64,000 nt of DNA. It comes from Actinosynnema sp. ALI-1.44. GTDB taxonomy: Bacteria; Actinomycetota; Actinomycetes; Mycobacteriales; Pseudonocardiaceae. Below are positions 1 through 9,582 of this stretch, one piece after another; the stretch's first letter is position 1; each line of letters opens with the position of its first letter. The translations under genes and the position numbers were made by a program. Where the stretch lies: the NCBI RefSeq assembly GCF_001984155.1, contig NZ_MTQO01000050.1, positions 310,001 through 374,000 of the forward strand, given 5' to 3'. The notes under the pieces are model-generated. The model had not been told where the DNA came from and did not search any database. It was given only the letters and a program-made list of their open reading frames with translations.

Positions 1-837
1 AGAATATTACTAGACCGGGTCTTGTTGGACTTTCAACCTGAATCAGTTGACAATAACGAAGCGCCGTGGGCACCATCCACAATGATCAAAGTGTGCATAT
101 TCGCACCAGGACCATGCCCCGGCCCTTTTACAAACAAGATCGTCGAAGATTACCTAGAGATGGCGCGCCTAATATGTTCATTCGCAATGGGGCGACCAGT
201 CGATCGCACGAACATCACAGCCGACTTAATATCCGAAGAGCGCGCAGGCGAAGCTAGGTCGAAACGATACGATCGAAATATCCTCACCCTGGCTAAAAAA
301 GGAATCTCGACAGATCTGTTTGAGGTCTTTACCACAAGCGGCGAAGAGGCCATGCTTAAGCTACGCGGGGCGCTCGTAGCTTACGATGCGGCTATCCGAC
401 AAACCAACAGCGACATCGCAACTATTCTGCTCGTAGCAGGAATGGAATCTCTGTGCGTTCCTAACGCAGACTGGCGGACAGAACGAGCAGTCACCAGGTT
501 TATTAATGCCGGATTGTCGCTTTGCCCAGACACGATCGATGAGATCATCGCTAACGAATACTTTGAATCCGCATTTAACCTGAAGCGAAAGGGAAGCCTC
601 GCTAAACGCCGAAGAAGCGTAATGAACAAGGTCTACGACCTGCGCTCACGGCCGGTTCACTCCGGGCCCGGAATGATGATCGACCCGATGAGCATAGGAG
701 TGCAGCCTGGGACCCAACGGGTCGCGTTACTCGCTCACCTGTTGTCTGGCATGTGGCTTTCATATGCACAAGCTCCGCGATCATTCCTTACCGGACACCC
801 ACAGATAGCGCCGTCTTCGTCGACATCGACGGACTGA
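1..837 (+). CDS. Apea-like HEPN domain protein, 5'-partial
   Basis: The reading frame is open from the first base, so the true start is probably outside the window; the first in-window candidate is TTG at 22. Counting from that TTG, the C-terminal third (about residues 130-220) looks like an Apea-type HEPN domain. A helical stretch with MESLC and NADWRTERAV leads to YDLRSRPVHSG, which contains R208-x4-H213, the R-x4-6-H signature of HEPN RNases. The N-terminal 130 residues are not recognised. Many codons end in A or T, unlike the neighbouring G/C-ending genes, and the gene ends about 200 bases before a tRNA 3' fragment. Both facts suggest cargo at the end of an integrated element. HEPN proteins are often toxins or anti-phage effectors, but no partner antitoxin is visible here, so that role is inference. 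Confidence 0.6.
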   Translation, partial: RILLDRVLLDFQPESVDNNEAPWAPSTMIKVCIFAPGPCPGPFTNKIVEDYLEMARLICSFAMGRPVDRTNITADLISEERAGEARSKRYDRNILTLAKKGISTDLFEVFTTSGEEAMLKLRGALVAYDAAIRQTNSDIATILLVAGMESLCVPNADWRTERAVTRFINAGLSLCPDTIDEIIANEYFESAFNLKRKGSLAKRRRSVMNKVYDLRSRPVHSGPGMMIDPMSIGVQPGTQRVALLAHLLSGMWLSYAQAPRSFLTGHPQIAPSSSTSTD

Positions 838-1040
838 CACCTGCGCAGCACCTTCAGGGACGAAGCCAGCTTGCCCCTGTCGGACCTGACACGCCGAGCC
901 TGGACCGGGAGTTGCGCTGTACCGATCGTGGTGCGGGTCGTGGTGCGAACTGGTGAGAACAACGGCTCAGACGCGCCGTGGTGCGAGTGATTGAGAGACG
1001 AAGTCCCAGGTAGAGACGCTCAGGCTGCCCAAAAGAGACA

Positions 1041-1084
1041 CTTCTAATCACTTGGTCGCAGGTTCGAGTCCTGCCGGGGGCACC
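1041..1084 (+). other. 3' half of tRNA-Arg(TCU): putative attachment site of an integrated element
   Basis: The bases fold as the 3' half of a tRNA. There is an anticodon loop CTTCTAA (anticodon TCT at 1043-1045) and the 3' anticodon strand TCACT. The T arm is GCAGG-TTCGAGT-CCTGC (1058-1074), followed by acceptor strand CGGGGGC, discriminator A1082 and CC. The bases just upstream (AGACA) cannot pair with TCACT, and no GCCCCCG acceptor strand lies within 100 bases upstream, so the 5' half is missing. This is the expected scar of a tyrosine integrase that crosses over in the anticodon loop. The element should lie to the left, with the restored full tRNA at its other end outside the window. Confidence 0.75.
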
Positions 1085-1162
1085 CCTTCTTTCCCAGGTC
1101 AGCCTTCAGCGCCACTCCTCCTCCTGGGGTCTGGAGGAGCGTGCTGGAGACGGTTACCCGCT

Positions 1163-1627
1163 CTGATCACGACCCAAACACCGACGATCAAGATCAAGGA
1201 CTACCTGGAGAAGCACGGCGACCAGGAAACCGTGCGGCTGCGCGTCGACGACGAGTCCGGCACAGAGACGCTCGAGGTTCCACGCGCCGCAGTCGTGTTG
1301 ATGGCCCGCATCCTGGCGCACATGGCCGCGGGCCGGGGTGTGTCGCTCGTACCGGCGCACGCCGAACTGACCACTCAGCAGGCAGCGGATCTGCTCAACG
1401 TCTCCCGTCCTTTCCTGATCAACCTGCTCGAAGCCGGGGAGATCGAGTACCGCACCGTCGGCAGGCATCGCCGCGTGAAGGCTTCCTCATTGCGTCAGTA
1501 CATGCGCGACGACAACACGAAGCGTCAGGCGGCTGCCGACGAACTCTCCGCGCTGAACCAGCTGAACCAGGAGATGGGCTGCACCGGCGACGTCGGCACC
1601 GTGGAGCATCGAGGCAAAGGACGCTGA
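1163..1627 (+). CDS. Helix-turn-helix (excisionase-type) antitoxin-like protein
   Basis: The C-terminal half carries a MerR/excisionase-type winged helix: LTTQQAADLLNVSRPFLINL, then EYRTVGRHRRVKASSLRQY. This type is common as the antitoxin or DNA-binding partner of PIN-domain toxins in actinobacteria. The start is uncertain. Codon bias is coding-like from about 1166 onward but not before, no ATG/GTG/TTG lies there, and a GGAGGAG motif at 1134-1140 is nearby. The coordinate given assumes a non-standard CTG. The next standard start is GTG at 1232, and a TTG at 1052 would lie inside the tRNA fragment and is unlikely. The stop overlaps the frame of a truncated PIN toxin that follows, so the pair was probably an operon. 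Confidence 0.6.
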   Translation: MITTQTPTIKIKDYLEKHGDQETVRLRVDDESGTETLEVPRAAVVLMARILAHMAAGRGVSLVPAHAELTTQQAADLLNVSRPFLINLLEAGEIEYRTVGRHRRVKASSLRQYMRDDNTKRQAAADELSALNQLNQEMGCTGDVGTVEHRGKGR

Positions 1628-1634
1628 CTCCTCC

Positions 1635-1790
1635 GTGCTCGATCAGATCTGCCTGAGCAAGAACGAGGTGTACAGCAGGGTCCAGCAGATCGCCGATTCG
1701 CGGCACCACCCGCCGACAACGGTCCCAGAGGTGCTGGCGGAACTCGAAAGGAACGGCCTGTTCGAGTCGGCTGCCCGTTTGCGTTCCTGA
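1635..1790 (+). pseudogene. C-terminal remnant of a PIN-domain toxin
   Basis: An open frame beginning around a GTG encodes 51 residues including LDQICLSKNEVYSRVQQIAD, then PPTTVPEVLAELERNGLF. From memory this matches the extreme C-terminus of PIN-domain proteins paired with excisionase-type antitoxins (VHQIDL...NPPMTVDEVLDALERDGL pattern). The whole catalytic PIN core with its acidic residues is absent; it would have to lie between the antitoxin stop and this frame, where only a few bases remain. An internal deletion therefore seems to have disarmed the toxin and left the antitoxin. Confidence 0.6.
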
Positions 1791-1946
1791 TCCGCCGACT
1801 ATTCCGTGTTACGTTGGCTCGGCTGGGAGTGTGTCCCGGCCTCATCCTGGAGGAAGCCATGGCTGCCCGGAGCCGAACACCGGGCGAGCGGAAGTACGCC
1901 CGGTGCATCGAGTCGTTGACCACTCGTATCCACCAGGAGTTTTCCC

Positions 1947-2669
1947 GTGTCCACTTGGTACACGACGTTCTTCACCGAACTACCCAACGAGTTCTGGCGG
2001 CGGCTGGCGCCTGATCCCGCCGCCGAGGTCGGTTTCGCCGAACGGCACCTGCGGCTGGCGGCCGGTGCCCGTGTTCTCGATGTCCCGTGCGGCAGTGGGC
2101 GGCATTCAGTCGCGCTGGCGGCGCGGGGTTATCGCGTGACCGGTGTCGACTCGTCCCGTGAGGCCATCGTGCATGCTCGTTCGCTGTCCACCGATGTGCG
2201 GTGGGTCGAGGCTGACATGCGGGATGTTCCCGGTGACGGGTTCGACGCCGCGATCTGCATGGGCAACAGCTTCGGCTACATGGACTACGCGGGCAGCCGC
2301 CGGTTCCTCGAGGCGTTGGCTCGTGCTGTCCGGCCGGGCGGTCGGCTGCTCATGGACATCGGGGTCACCGCCGAGTCCGTCCTGCCGGGGTTCGACGGCG
2401 GGCGGGAGCCGATGGTCGCCGGTGACATCACCGCGTACGCCGAGTCCGGCTATGACGTGACTACCAGCCGCCTGACCACGGAATACCGGTTCGTGCGGGG
2501 TGACCAGGAGCATCTGGGCACCGCCGTGTACCAGGTGTTCACCACCGGTCAGCTCGGTGAACTGCTGGCCGGTGCCGGATTCGGCGAGTTCGGGCACCAC
2601 AGCGGGACGGACGACCAGCCGTTCCGGCTCGGCAGCCCTCGGTTGTTGCTGACCGCCACCCGGTTGTAG
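1947..2669 (+). CDS. Class I SAM-dependent methyltransferase
   Basis: A 240-residue Rossmann-fold methyltransferase. Motif I is VLDVPCGSGRHS (about residues 43-54), the ribose-binding acid is at the end of strand 2 in GVDSS (D68), and there is a motif III-like stretch VRPGGRLLMDIG. The N-terminus (WYTTFFTELPNEFW) resembles small-molecule methyltransferases of the Methyltransf_25/11 type. The GTG start has a CAGGAG ribosome site about 8 bases upstream. The substrate cannot be told from sequence. It is followed 3 bases later by the convergent RDD gene. Confidence 0.8.
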   Translation: MSTWYTTFFTELPNEFWRRLAPDPAAEVGFAERHLRLAAGARVLDVPCGSGRHSVALAARGYRVTGVDSSREAIVHARSLSTDVRWVEADMRDVPGDGFDAAICMGNSFGYMDYAGSRRFLEALARAVRPGGRLLMDIGVTAESVLPGFDGGREPMVAGDITAYAESGYDVTTSRLTTEYRFVRGDQEHLGTAVYQVFTTGQLGELLAGAGFGEFGHHSGTDDQPFRLGSPRLLLTATRL

Positions 2670-2672
2670 GCG

Positions 2673-3515
2673 TCAGCTCGGCGGCGCGAACGGGTTGTTG
2701 CCGCTGTCGCCAGCGGGCGGCGGAGGCGTGTCGGGGCGTGCCTGCACTGGCGGGTCTGCTTGCTGGTGCCGGCGTGCTTCCTCGCGTGTCCGCCGCTCGG
2801 CCAGCACCGCCGAGAGGTACGCCCAAACCGGTGTGCCCGGCGGCATCGGGCTGCCGAGGTGCGCGCTGACCTCGTCTGCCAGCCGGTGGCCGAGGATGTG
2901 CGCGGCGTCCGGGTCCAGCTGGTCGAGCCTGCCCAGGTACTGCCGGACGGCCAGCGCCAGGTCGTTCGGCAGGCCCGACACGCTCTGCGTCGACGCCCAC
3001 CCGGCCAGCGGCGCCGGCATGAAGACCGGCATCGCGCTCTGCTCGGGGATCCGTTCCCTGACCACCAGCGTGCCCGCGAGCATGTCGCCGACACGCTGGC
3101 TGTTGCGGGATGCCAGCGACACGACGACCGCGACGCAGCCGAACAGGCCGACGCCCCAGAAGTCGACGAAGAACCCGGCCAGCGCCCGCACGAGGGCGTG
3201 CCGGAACCGGATCGGACCGCCGTCGGTGCGCACCACCCGCAGCCCCGCCGCGGCTTTCCCGATCGTCTTGCCCCTGGTCAGCGTCTCGGCGAGGACCGGG
3301 TACCCGATCAGCACGACGACGAGCACCAGCAGGGTGATCGCAGACTGCAACGCGTCGTCGAACCCGACCACTCCGCCCGACCCCAGGATCAGGAAGACGA
3401 CCAGCAGCGTCAGGAACTGGATCAGCACGTCGAGCGCGAACGCCAGGCCGCGACTGGCCAGCCGGGCGACCCGCATCTCCAGCAGTACGGCCTCGCCGCT
3501 GACGAGATCTGACAC
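2673..3515 (-). CDS. RDD family membrane protein
   Basis: A 280-residue membrane protein of the RDD family. An N-terminal segment RVARLASRGLAFALDVLIQF gives the family its Arg/Asp signature. Two further hydrophobic helices follow, with TRGKTIGKAAAGLRVVRTDG between them, and NSQRVGDMLAGTLVV closes the domain. The C-terminal ~110 residues are soluble and end in a Pro-rich tail. The GTG start at 3515 was chosen because an AGGGGG ribosome site lies 5 bases upstream; the longer upstream frame is not coding-like. It is divergent from the SpoIIM-like gene 35 bases away, an arrangement shared with the mycobacterial Rv3694c-Rv3695 pair. Its function in the cluster is unknown. Confidence 0.8.
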   Translation of the reverse strand: MSDLVSGEAVLLEMRVARLASRGLAFALDVLIQFLTLLVVFLILGSGGVVGFDDALQSAITLLVLVVVLIGYPVLAETLTRGKTIGKAAAGLRVVRTDGGPIRFRHALVRALAGFFVDFWGVGLFGCVAVVVSLASRNSQRVGDMLAGTLVVRERIPEQSAMPVFMPAPLAGWASTQSVSGLPNDLALAVRQYLGRLDQLDPDAAHILGHRLADEVSAHLGSPMPPGTPVWAYLSAVLAERRTREEARRHQQADPPVQARPDTPPPPAGDSGNNPFAPPS

Positions 3516-3550
3516 GTCCACCCCCTGGTCAATGCGGAATAGTACGGGGT

Positions 3551-4558
3551 GTGGACATCGATGTGTTCGTCGCGGCGCACCGCGCCGAGTGGGACCGGCT
3601 GGCCGAGCTGGTCCGGCGCGGCGGCAGGCTGCGCGGTACCGAGGCCGACGAACTCGTGCGGCTCTACCAGCGGACGGCCACGCACTTGTCGATCGTGCGC
3701 ACCGAACTGCCCGACCCCGCGTTGATGGGGCGGCTGTCGACTTTGGTGGCACGGGCCCGGTCGGCGATCACCGGCACCCACAGCCCGGCGTGGCGCGAGG
3801 TCGGCCTGTTCTTCTCCCGCCGGTTCCCCGCCGCGCTCTACCTGGGCTGGCGGTGGTGGGTACCGGCCGGGCTGGCGTTCACCGTGGTCGGTTCGCTGAT
3901 CGCGATCTGGATCGCCGCCAACCCGGACGTGCAGGCCACCGTGGCAGCGCCTGACGAGATCAAGCAGATGACTCAGCCGGGTGGCGCCTATGAGGCGTAC
4001 TACTCCAGCAACCCGGCTGGGTCGTTCGCCGCGCAGGTGTGGACGAACAACGCGTGGGTCGCCGCGAGCTGCCTGATGTTCGGTGTGCTGCTCGGCCTGC
4101 CGGTGATCTACGCGCTGTGGGCCAACGCGTTGAACGTCGGGGTCGGCGGCGGGCTGATGATGTCGGTCGGCCGTGGTGACGTGTTCCTCGGCCTGATCGC
4201 CCCGCACGGCCTGCTTGAGCTGACCGCGGTGTTCGTCGCCGCGGGGATCGGGCTCAAACTCGGCTGGACGGTCATCGACCCGCGTGGCAGGCCCCGGCCG
4301 CAAGCGCTTGCCGAGGAGGGCAGGCCGGTGGTCGTCGTGGCACTGGGGTTGGTGTGTGTCCTGGCTGTGTCCGGGGTCATCGAGGCGTTCGTGACGCCGT
4401 CCGGCCTGCCGACGTGGGCACGCATCGGCATCGGTGTGGTCGCCGAACTGGCGTTCCTCGCGTACGTGTTCATCGTCGGCCGCCGCGCCGCCCGCGCCGG
4501 GGAAACGGGCGACGTGGACGCGAAGTACGCGGGCGACAAGCTGCCGACGGCCGCCTAG
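3551..4558 (+). CDS. Stage II sporulation protein M-like membrane protein
   Basis: A 335-residue protein of the SpoIIM/DUF95 family. A soluble N-terminus ends in FSRRFPAALYLGWRW and is followed by about five transmembrane segments. The conserved NNAWVAASCLMFGVLLGLPV and PHGLLELTAVFVAAG stretches are typical of the family. GTG start. In non-sporulating actinobacteria this family accompanies MoxR-DUF58-RDD genes, as here, so a role in envelope or membrane-protein assembly is more likely than sporulation (inference). Its end overlaps the convergent DUF58 gene by 4 bases. Confidence 0.8.
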   Translation: MDIDVFVAAHRAEWDRLAELVRRGGRLRGTEADELVRLYQRTATHLSIVRTELPDPALMGRLSTLVARARSAITGTHSPAWREVGLFFSRRFPAALYLGWRWWVPAGLAFTVVGSLIAIWIAANPDVQATVAAPDEIKQMTQPGGAYEAYYSSNPAGSFAAQVWTNNAWVAASCLMFGVLLGLPVIYALWANALNVGVGGGLMMSVGRGDVFLGLIAPHGLLELTAVFVAAGIGLKLGWTVIDPRGRPRPQALAEEGRPVVVVALGLVCVLAVSGVIEAFVTPSGLPTWARIGIGVVAELAFLAYVFIVGRRAARAGETGDVDAKYAGDKLPTAA

Positions 4559-5847
4559 AGCCTGCCTTCGCCTTTCAGTTCCAGGTACTTGTCGGCCAAT
4601 GCGGGCGCGAGCTCGTCCGGTGTGGCGTCGACGACGTACACGCCACGGCGCCGCAGCAGACCCGCGACATGGGCGCGTTCCTGCGACGCGCGCGCCGCGG
4701 CGGCCGCGTCGAACACGGCTTCCGCGTCGCCTCTCGCCTTGGCCATCTCCTGGATCCTCGGGTCCGCGACCGCGGCGAGCAGCACCACGTGCCGTGCGGT
4801 CAACGTGTGCAGGATCGGCAACAGCCCTTGTTCCAACGGATCCGGGTCCAGACCGGTCAGCAGCACCACCAACGAACGGCGTCGGCTGCGGCGCAGCACC
4901 TGCGCGGCGATGCCGGAGGCGTCCGACTCCACCAACGCGGGCTGCAACGTGGCCATGCCGTTGACCAAGGCGGGCAACAGCTCCGCCGCGGACGCGCCCT
5001 GCACGCTGGCACGGACCTGCCGGTCGTAGGCGATCAGGTCCACGCGGTCACCGGCACGGGAAGCCAGCGCTGCCAGCAGCAGCGCCGCGTCCATCGCCGC
5101 GTCCAGCCGGGGGATGTCGCCGACGCGCCCGGCCGACGTCCGGCCGGTGTCGAGCACGATCATCAGGTGCCGGTCGCGTTCCGGCCGCCAGGTCCGGATC
5201 ATCACGTCGGTCGACCGGGCCGTCGCGCGCCAGTCGATCGAGCGGACGTCGTCACCGGCGACATAGGTGCGCAGCGAGTCGAACTCGCTGCCCTGGCCAC
5301 GCGCGAGGGTGCGCAGCCTGCCGTCGAGGTCCCGCAGCCGATCCAGCCGGGACGGCAGGTGCTTGCGGCTGGTGAACGGCGGCAGCACGCGAACCGTCCA
5401 CGCGACGGCGTGCGATCCCTGGCGCGCGGCCAACCCCAGCGGCCCGAACGCGCGAACCGTGACCCGGTAGGCCATCCGGTCGCCTCGGCGGGTCGGCAGC
5501 AGCGCGGTGGTCACGGTTCGCGAGCCACGGCCGGGGACGTCCACCGCGTGCCGGTCCGACGCGCCCGCACTGGGCGGCCACGCGTCCCGCAACACACCGC
5601 GAACCCTTGCCCTGCCAGGGTTGTGCACGGTCAACGTCACTGAGGCCGGTTCGCCCAGCCGCACCGCCCGGTCGCCGCCACGGGTGAAGCTCAGGCCGCG
5701 AACCGATCCTGCCAACGCCAGATCCACCGCGATCGCGACCACGACAGCCCCGGTGACCAGGAAGATCCCAGTCCACGACGGCACCAGCAGGCCGACGACA
5801 ACCGCGCCGAGCAGCGCCAGCAGCCCGGCTTGTCCGGAGATCGCCAC
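4555..5847 (-). CDS. DUF58 domain-containing protein
   Basis: A 430-residue protein. Two N-terminal hydrophobic segments (about residues 5-45) are followed by a beta-rich region. The DUF58 signature follows: GSEFDSLRTYVAGDDVRSID, then WRATARSTDVMIRTW. A von Willebrand A-like half begins at HLMIVLDTGRTSAG, where D-x-[TS]-x-S is a degenerate MIDAS. DUF58 proteins are the standard partners of MoxR ATPases and are thought to assemble metal-dependent complexes. The GTG at 5847 was chosen because it lies 4 bases after the moxR stop; upstream residues in the same frame are arginine/proline noise. It is the last gene of a five-gene minus-strand operon. Confidence 0.82.
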   Translation of the reverse strand: MAISGQAGLLALLGAVVVGLLVPSWTGIFLVTGAVVVAIAVDLALAGSVRGLSFTRGGDRAVRLGEPASVTLTVHNPGRARVRGVLRDAWPPSAGASDRHAVDVPGRGSRTVTTALLPTRRGDRMAYRVTVRAFGPLGLAARQGSHAVAWTVRVLPPFTSRKHLPSRLDRLRDLDGRLRTLARGQGSEFDSLRTYVAGDDVRSIDWRATARSTDVMIRTWRPERDRHLMIVLDTGRTSAGRVGDIPRLDAAMDAALLLAALASRAGDRVDLIAYDRQVRASVQGASAAELLPALVNGMATLQPALVESDASGIAAQVLRRSRRRSLVVLLTGLDPDPLEQGLLPILHTLTARHVVLLAAVADPRIQEMAKARGDAEAVFDAAAAARASQERAHVAGLLRRRGVYVVDATPDELAPALADKYLELKGEGRL

Positions 5848-5851
5848 GGGC

Positions 5852-6801
<950 letters not shown>

Positions 6802-6802
<1 letters not shown>

Positions 6803-7920
6803 CAGTGTGAACCTACCTCATCAACCAAGGCGTCCAGTGCGTCCGCGAGCTGGACGAGCGCTTGTTCAGTGTTCGGCGGCGGTCCGAAAAGGACCGCGTG
6901 GACCTCGGCACCGGGCCGCCCGATCCGGGCCGTGACGCTGTCGACGACCGCCGGGGGCTGGGCGTCGGAGGGCAGCCCCAGCGACGGGATCAGCCTGCCG
7001 AGCGCGGCTGCCCGCAGCGCGTCGGCGGCGTGGTCGGTGGCGCGGGCACGCCGGTAGAGCCGGGCGCGGCCCTCGGTGGTTTCCGCGGCCCGCACGACAA
7101 CCGGCAGCGGTTCGGCGACGATCGGGCCGAGCCTGCGCGCCCGCCAGGCCGCGAACAGCAGGACAGCGATCCCGACCTGGCCCAGGGCGAACCACCAGCC
7201 GGCCGGGACCAGGTCGTAGAAGCTCTTCTCCTCCCCCGCGCCCGCCCGCGCATCCGACAGCGACGGCATGTACCAGACAAGGCGTTGGTGCTGCCCGAGA
7301 ACACGCATCGCCAGGGCGGCGTTGCCTTCCTCGGCCAACTGCTCGTTGGTCAGCGGCGTCGCGTCACCCAGCAGCGTGACATCGTCGTCGAACACCAGAG
7401 TCCCGTCGTAACAACGAGAAGGGGCGCGGTAGACGACGCCGCCGATCCGTGCGGAACCCGCCGCCTTGAAGTCGCATCCGGGTTCGCGGCTCTTGGCGGT
7501 GTCCGTGCGGGCTTGGCCCACCGCCGGCGCCAGGGCGGTCAGCGCCTCGCCGGTGGCACCGATCGCGACGAGTGTGCCTGCCTTGTCGCGCAACGCCGCC
7601 AACCGGTCGGGCGCCAGCCAGTCGGGCTGGGTGACCAGCACGGTCGTGTCGCCGTCCACGGTGTCCTGCACGGACTTCAGCGAATCGGCGCGGATGACCT
7701 CGACGCCTCGGTCCGCCAGCAGCCGTGCGACGGCCCGGCTGCCCGCCGGGGTGACCGAGTCGGGGTCGACGGCGCCGTCGGTGCCGCCGCCGCGCAGCAA
7801 CGTGATCACGATCGCGGCGGCGACGATGAACGCGCCGATCAGCACCGGCCCGCGCGCGGCGCGCCAGATCCGGCGGGCGTCCGGGGAAAGGGACGTCTGG
7901 GTCGGGGTCCGGGTGCTCAT
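6802..7920 (-). CDS. DUF4350 domain-containing membrane protein
   Basis: A 372-residue protein. A transmembrane helix near residue 25-45 (GPVLIGAFIVAAAIVITLL) is followed by the extracytoplasmic DUF4350 domain: SRAVARLLADRGVEV and VLVTQPDWLAPDRLAALRD. A second helix, FALGQVGIAVLLFAAW, lies about residue 250. The DUF4350 fold resembles a periplasmic glutamine-amidotransferase-like domain of unknown activity. It sits between DUF4129 and moxR genes with overlapping stop and start codons, the order found in other actinobacteria, and probably belongs to one membrane complex with them. Confidence 0.8.
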
Positions 7921-8525
7921 CGGCGGGCGCCGTCCAGCGCCAGGTCGAGGTCGACGAGCGACCGGTGTCCGTCCACTGTGGCGGCACGGCCGCCGTAGCA
8001 GACGTCGTCGAAGATCCTTGCCGCGGCGCGCAACGCGTCGGCGTGCTCGGGCAGGCGCGCCCCGGCTGCCCCGGCGACCTCGTCGACTGTCCGACCGGAA
8101 CGCTCGTCGAGCACACCGCGTTCCTCGAGGCCCCGGACGACCGCCCGGAAGCGCTCCCGGACGGCCTCGGCCAGGTTCCCTTGTGCCTCAGCGGCCAGCG
8201 CCGCCCGGCGGTGGTCGGCGGCGGTGAGCTTGCGGCCCGCGAACACCGCCGCGCTCGCCGCGGCGCGCGCCACCTTCCCGACGCGCAGCCGGACGACCAC
8301 GATCGCGACCATGAGCAGGGCGAACAGGATCGCCAGCCCGACAACACCACCGGGCATGACGCTGGACACGCTGCCCAGCAGCTCGCCGAGCCGGTCGAGC
8401 ACCCAGCGCAGGACCTTGGCGAACATCGACGGCTCGGCGTCCCGGTACGCCGGGTCGGACAGTTCCCGCACGGCCGCGTCGCGTGCTGCGTCGCGGCCGA
8501 TGTCGATCGGAACGTCGTTGCTCAC
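7917..8525 (-). CDS. DUF4129 domain-containing protein
   Basis: A 202-residue protein. The N-terminal soluble stretch ends in FAKVLRWVLDRLGELLG, followed by one membrane helix (GLAILFALLMVAIVVVRL). The cytoplasmic DUF4129 domain follows, with AVRERFRAVVRGLEERGVLD and a RTVDEVAGAA motif. In transglutaminase-like/MoxR clusters this domain is fused to or encoded next to the other members. Overlaps both neighbours by 4 bases (ATGA type), so it is translationally coupled inside the operon. Confidence 0.78.
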   Translation of the reverse strand: MSNDVPIDIGRDAARDAAVRELSDPAYRDAEPSMFAKVLRWVLDRLGELLGSVSSVMPGGVVGLAILFALLMVAIVVVRLRVGKVARAAASAAVFAGRKLTAADHRRAALAAEAQGNLAEAVRERFRAVVRGLEERGVLDERSGRTVDEVAGAAGARLPEHADALRAAARIFDDVCYGGRAATVDGHRSLVDLDLALDGARR

Positions 8526-9559
8526 CAGGTGGTCGGCGGCTGCGGCGGGGGCTGGCTGACGCCGGCCTGACGGGCCAGTTCGATGTCCATGCCTTCGCGC
8601 CGCATCCGGCGGTCGACGTAGATCAGCGTGGTCACGCCGGCGGTGAACGGCATCGTGATGGTCTGCGCGATGATCCCGGCGATGGCCGTGAGCAGCATCG
8701 CGACCTCGAAGTCGGGCGCGAGCCCGACCCCGGTGACGTTGTAGAGGTCACCGGAGGCCAGCGAGAAAGGGATCTGCACGATCTGCGCGATCAGCGAGGT
8801 CATGATCAGCGCGAGCAGCAGGATGCCGAACGTGCGCCACCACGCGCCGTTGATCAGCCGTTTCGAGCGGCCCAGCGCCGTGCCGACCTTGGCGCCCTCC
8901 AGGATCAGCGCGGTGCTGGACAGGCTGAACAGGACGTACAGCCAGACACCGGGGACGATGAACGCGATCGTGCCCGCGGCCACGATCAGCGTGTACAACA
9001 CGCTCAGCCCGAGCAACGCCCAGAAGCGAGGCCGGATGTGGTTCCACGCCTCGCCGACGGTGATGGGCTGGCCGAGCACGGCCTTGCCCATCACAACGGT
9101 GAGCACACCGTTGACGATCATGGCGATCAGCACGGTGACGATCGTGGACGGGATGGTGAGGATCAGCAGGCGCTGCAGGTCCTCGGCGGCCCGGTCAGCC
9201 TCGGACGCCGTCAGCGAGAGGTCGCTGTAGAGCAGCGTAGTCTCGTTGACGATGAAGATCATCAGACCGATGGCGAGCAGGTTGGAGATCGTCGCCGCGA
9301 TCGCCGACACGCCCAGCATCTGCTTGGGGTACGCCCGGATGGCGGAGATCGCGCCGTCGAGGATCTCACCGAGACCCAACGGCCGCAACGGGATCACACC
9401 CGGCTTGGCCGCCTGCGGACCCCACTGCGGCGGCGGTGCCGCCGGGTAGTGGGGGTACGGTTGTTGCTGGGGATGGGGCTGCTGCTGGGGCCCTGGCGCG
9501 GGATCCTGCGATCTGCCCGACTTGTCGTCGGGTGACGACCAGCCTTCGTTCTCTGTCAC
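8522..9559 (-). CDS. Multi-pass membrane protein with proline/glutamine-rich N-terminus
   Basis: A 345-residue protein. The first ~55 residues are low-complexity and rich in Pro, Gln and His. About six transmembrane segments follow, and the conserved PLGLGEILDGAISAIRAYPK leads into the first. This fits the family often annotated as glycerophosphoryl diester phosphodiesterase membrane domain, but no phosphodiesterase catalytic domain is present. It is the first gene of the minus-strand cluster and overlaps DUF4129 by 4 bases. Function unknown; membership of the MoxR-DUF58 membrane complex is inferred from operon position. Confidence 0.72.
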   Translation of the reverse strand: MTENEGWSSPDDKSGRSQDPAPGPQQQPHPQQQPYPHYPAAPPPQWGPQAAKPGVIPLRPLGLGEILDGAISAIRAYPKQMLGVSAIAATISNLLAIGLMIFIVNETTLLYSDLSLTASEADRAAEDLQRLLILTIPSTIVTVLIAMIVNGVLTVVMGKAVLGQPITVGEAWNHIRPRFWALLGLSVLYTLIVAAGTIAFIVPGVWLYVLFSLSSTALILEGAKVGTALGRSKRLINGAWWRTFGILLLALIMTSLIAQIVQIPFSLASGDLYNVTGVGLAPDFEVAMLLTAIAGIIAQTITMPFTAGVTTLIYVDRRMRREGMDIELARQAGVSQPPPQPPTTW

Positions 9560-9582
9560 CGGAAACCCCCGTGCTTAGGCCC

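Noticed and set aside
1052-1166. TTG start at 1052 for the antitoxin-like gene
   Set aside because: It lies inside the tRNA 3' fragment, and the first ~38 codons lack coding bias.
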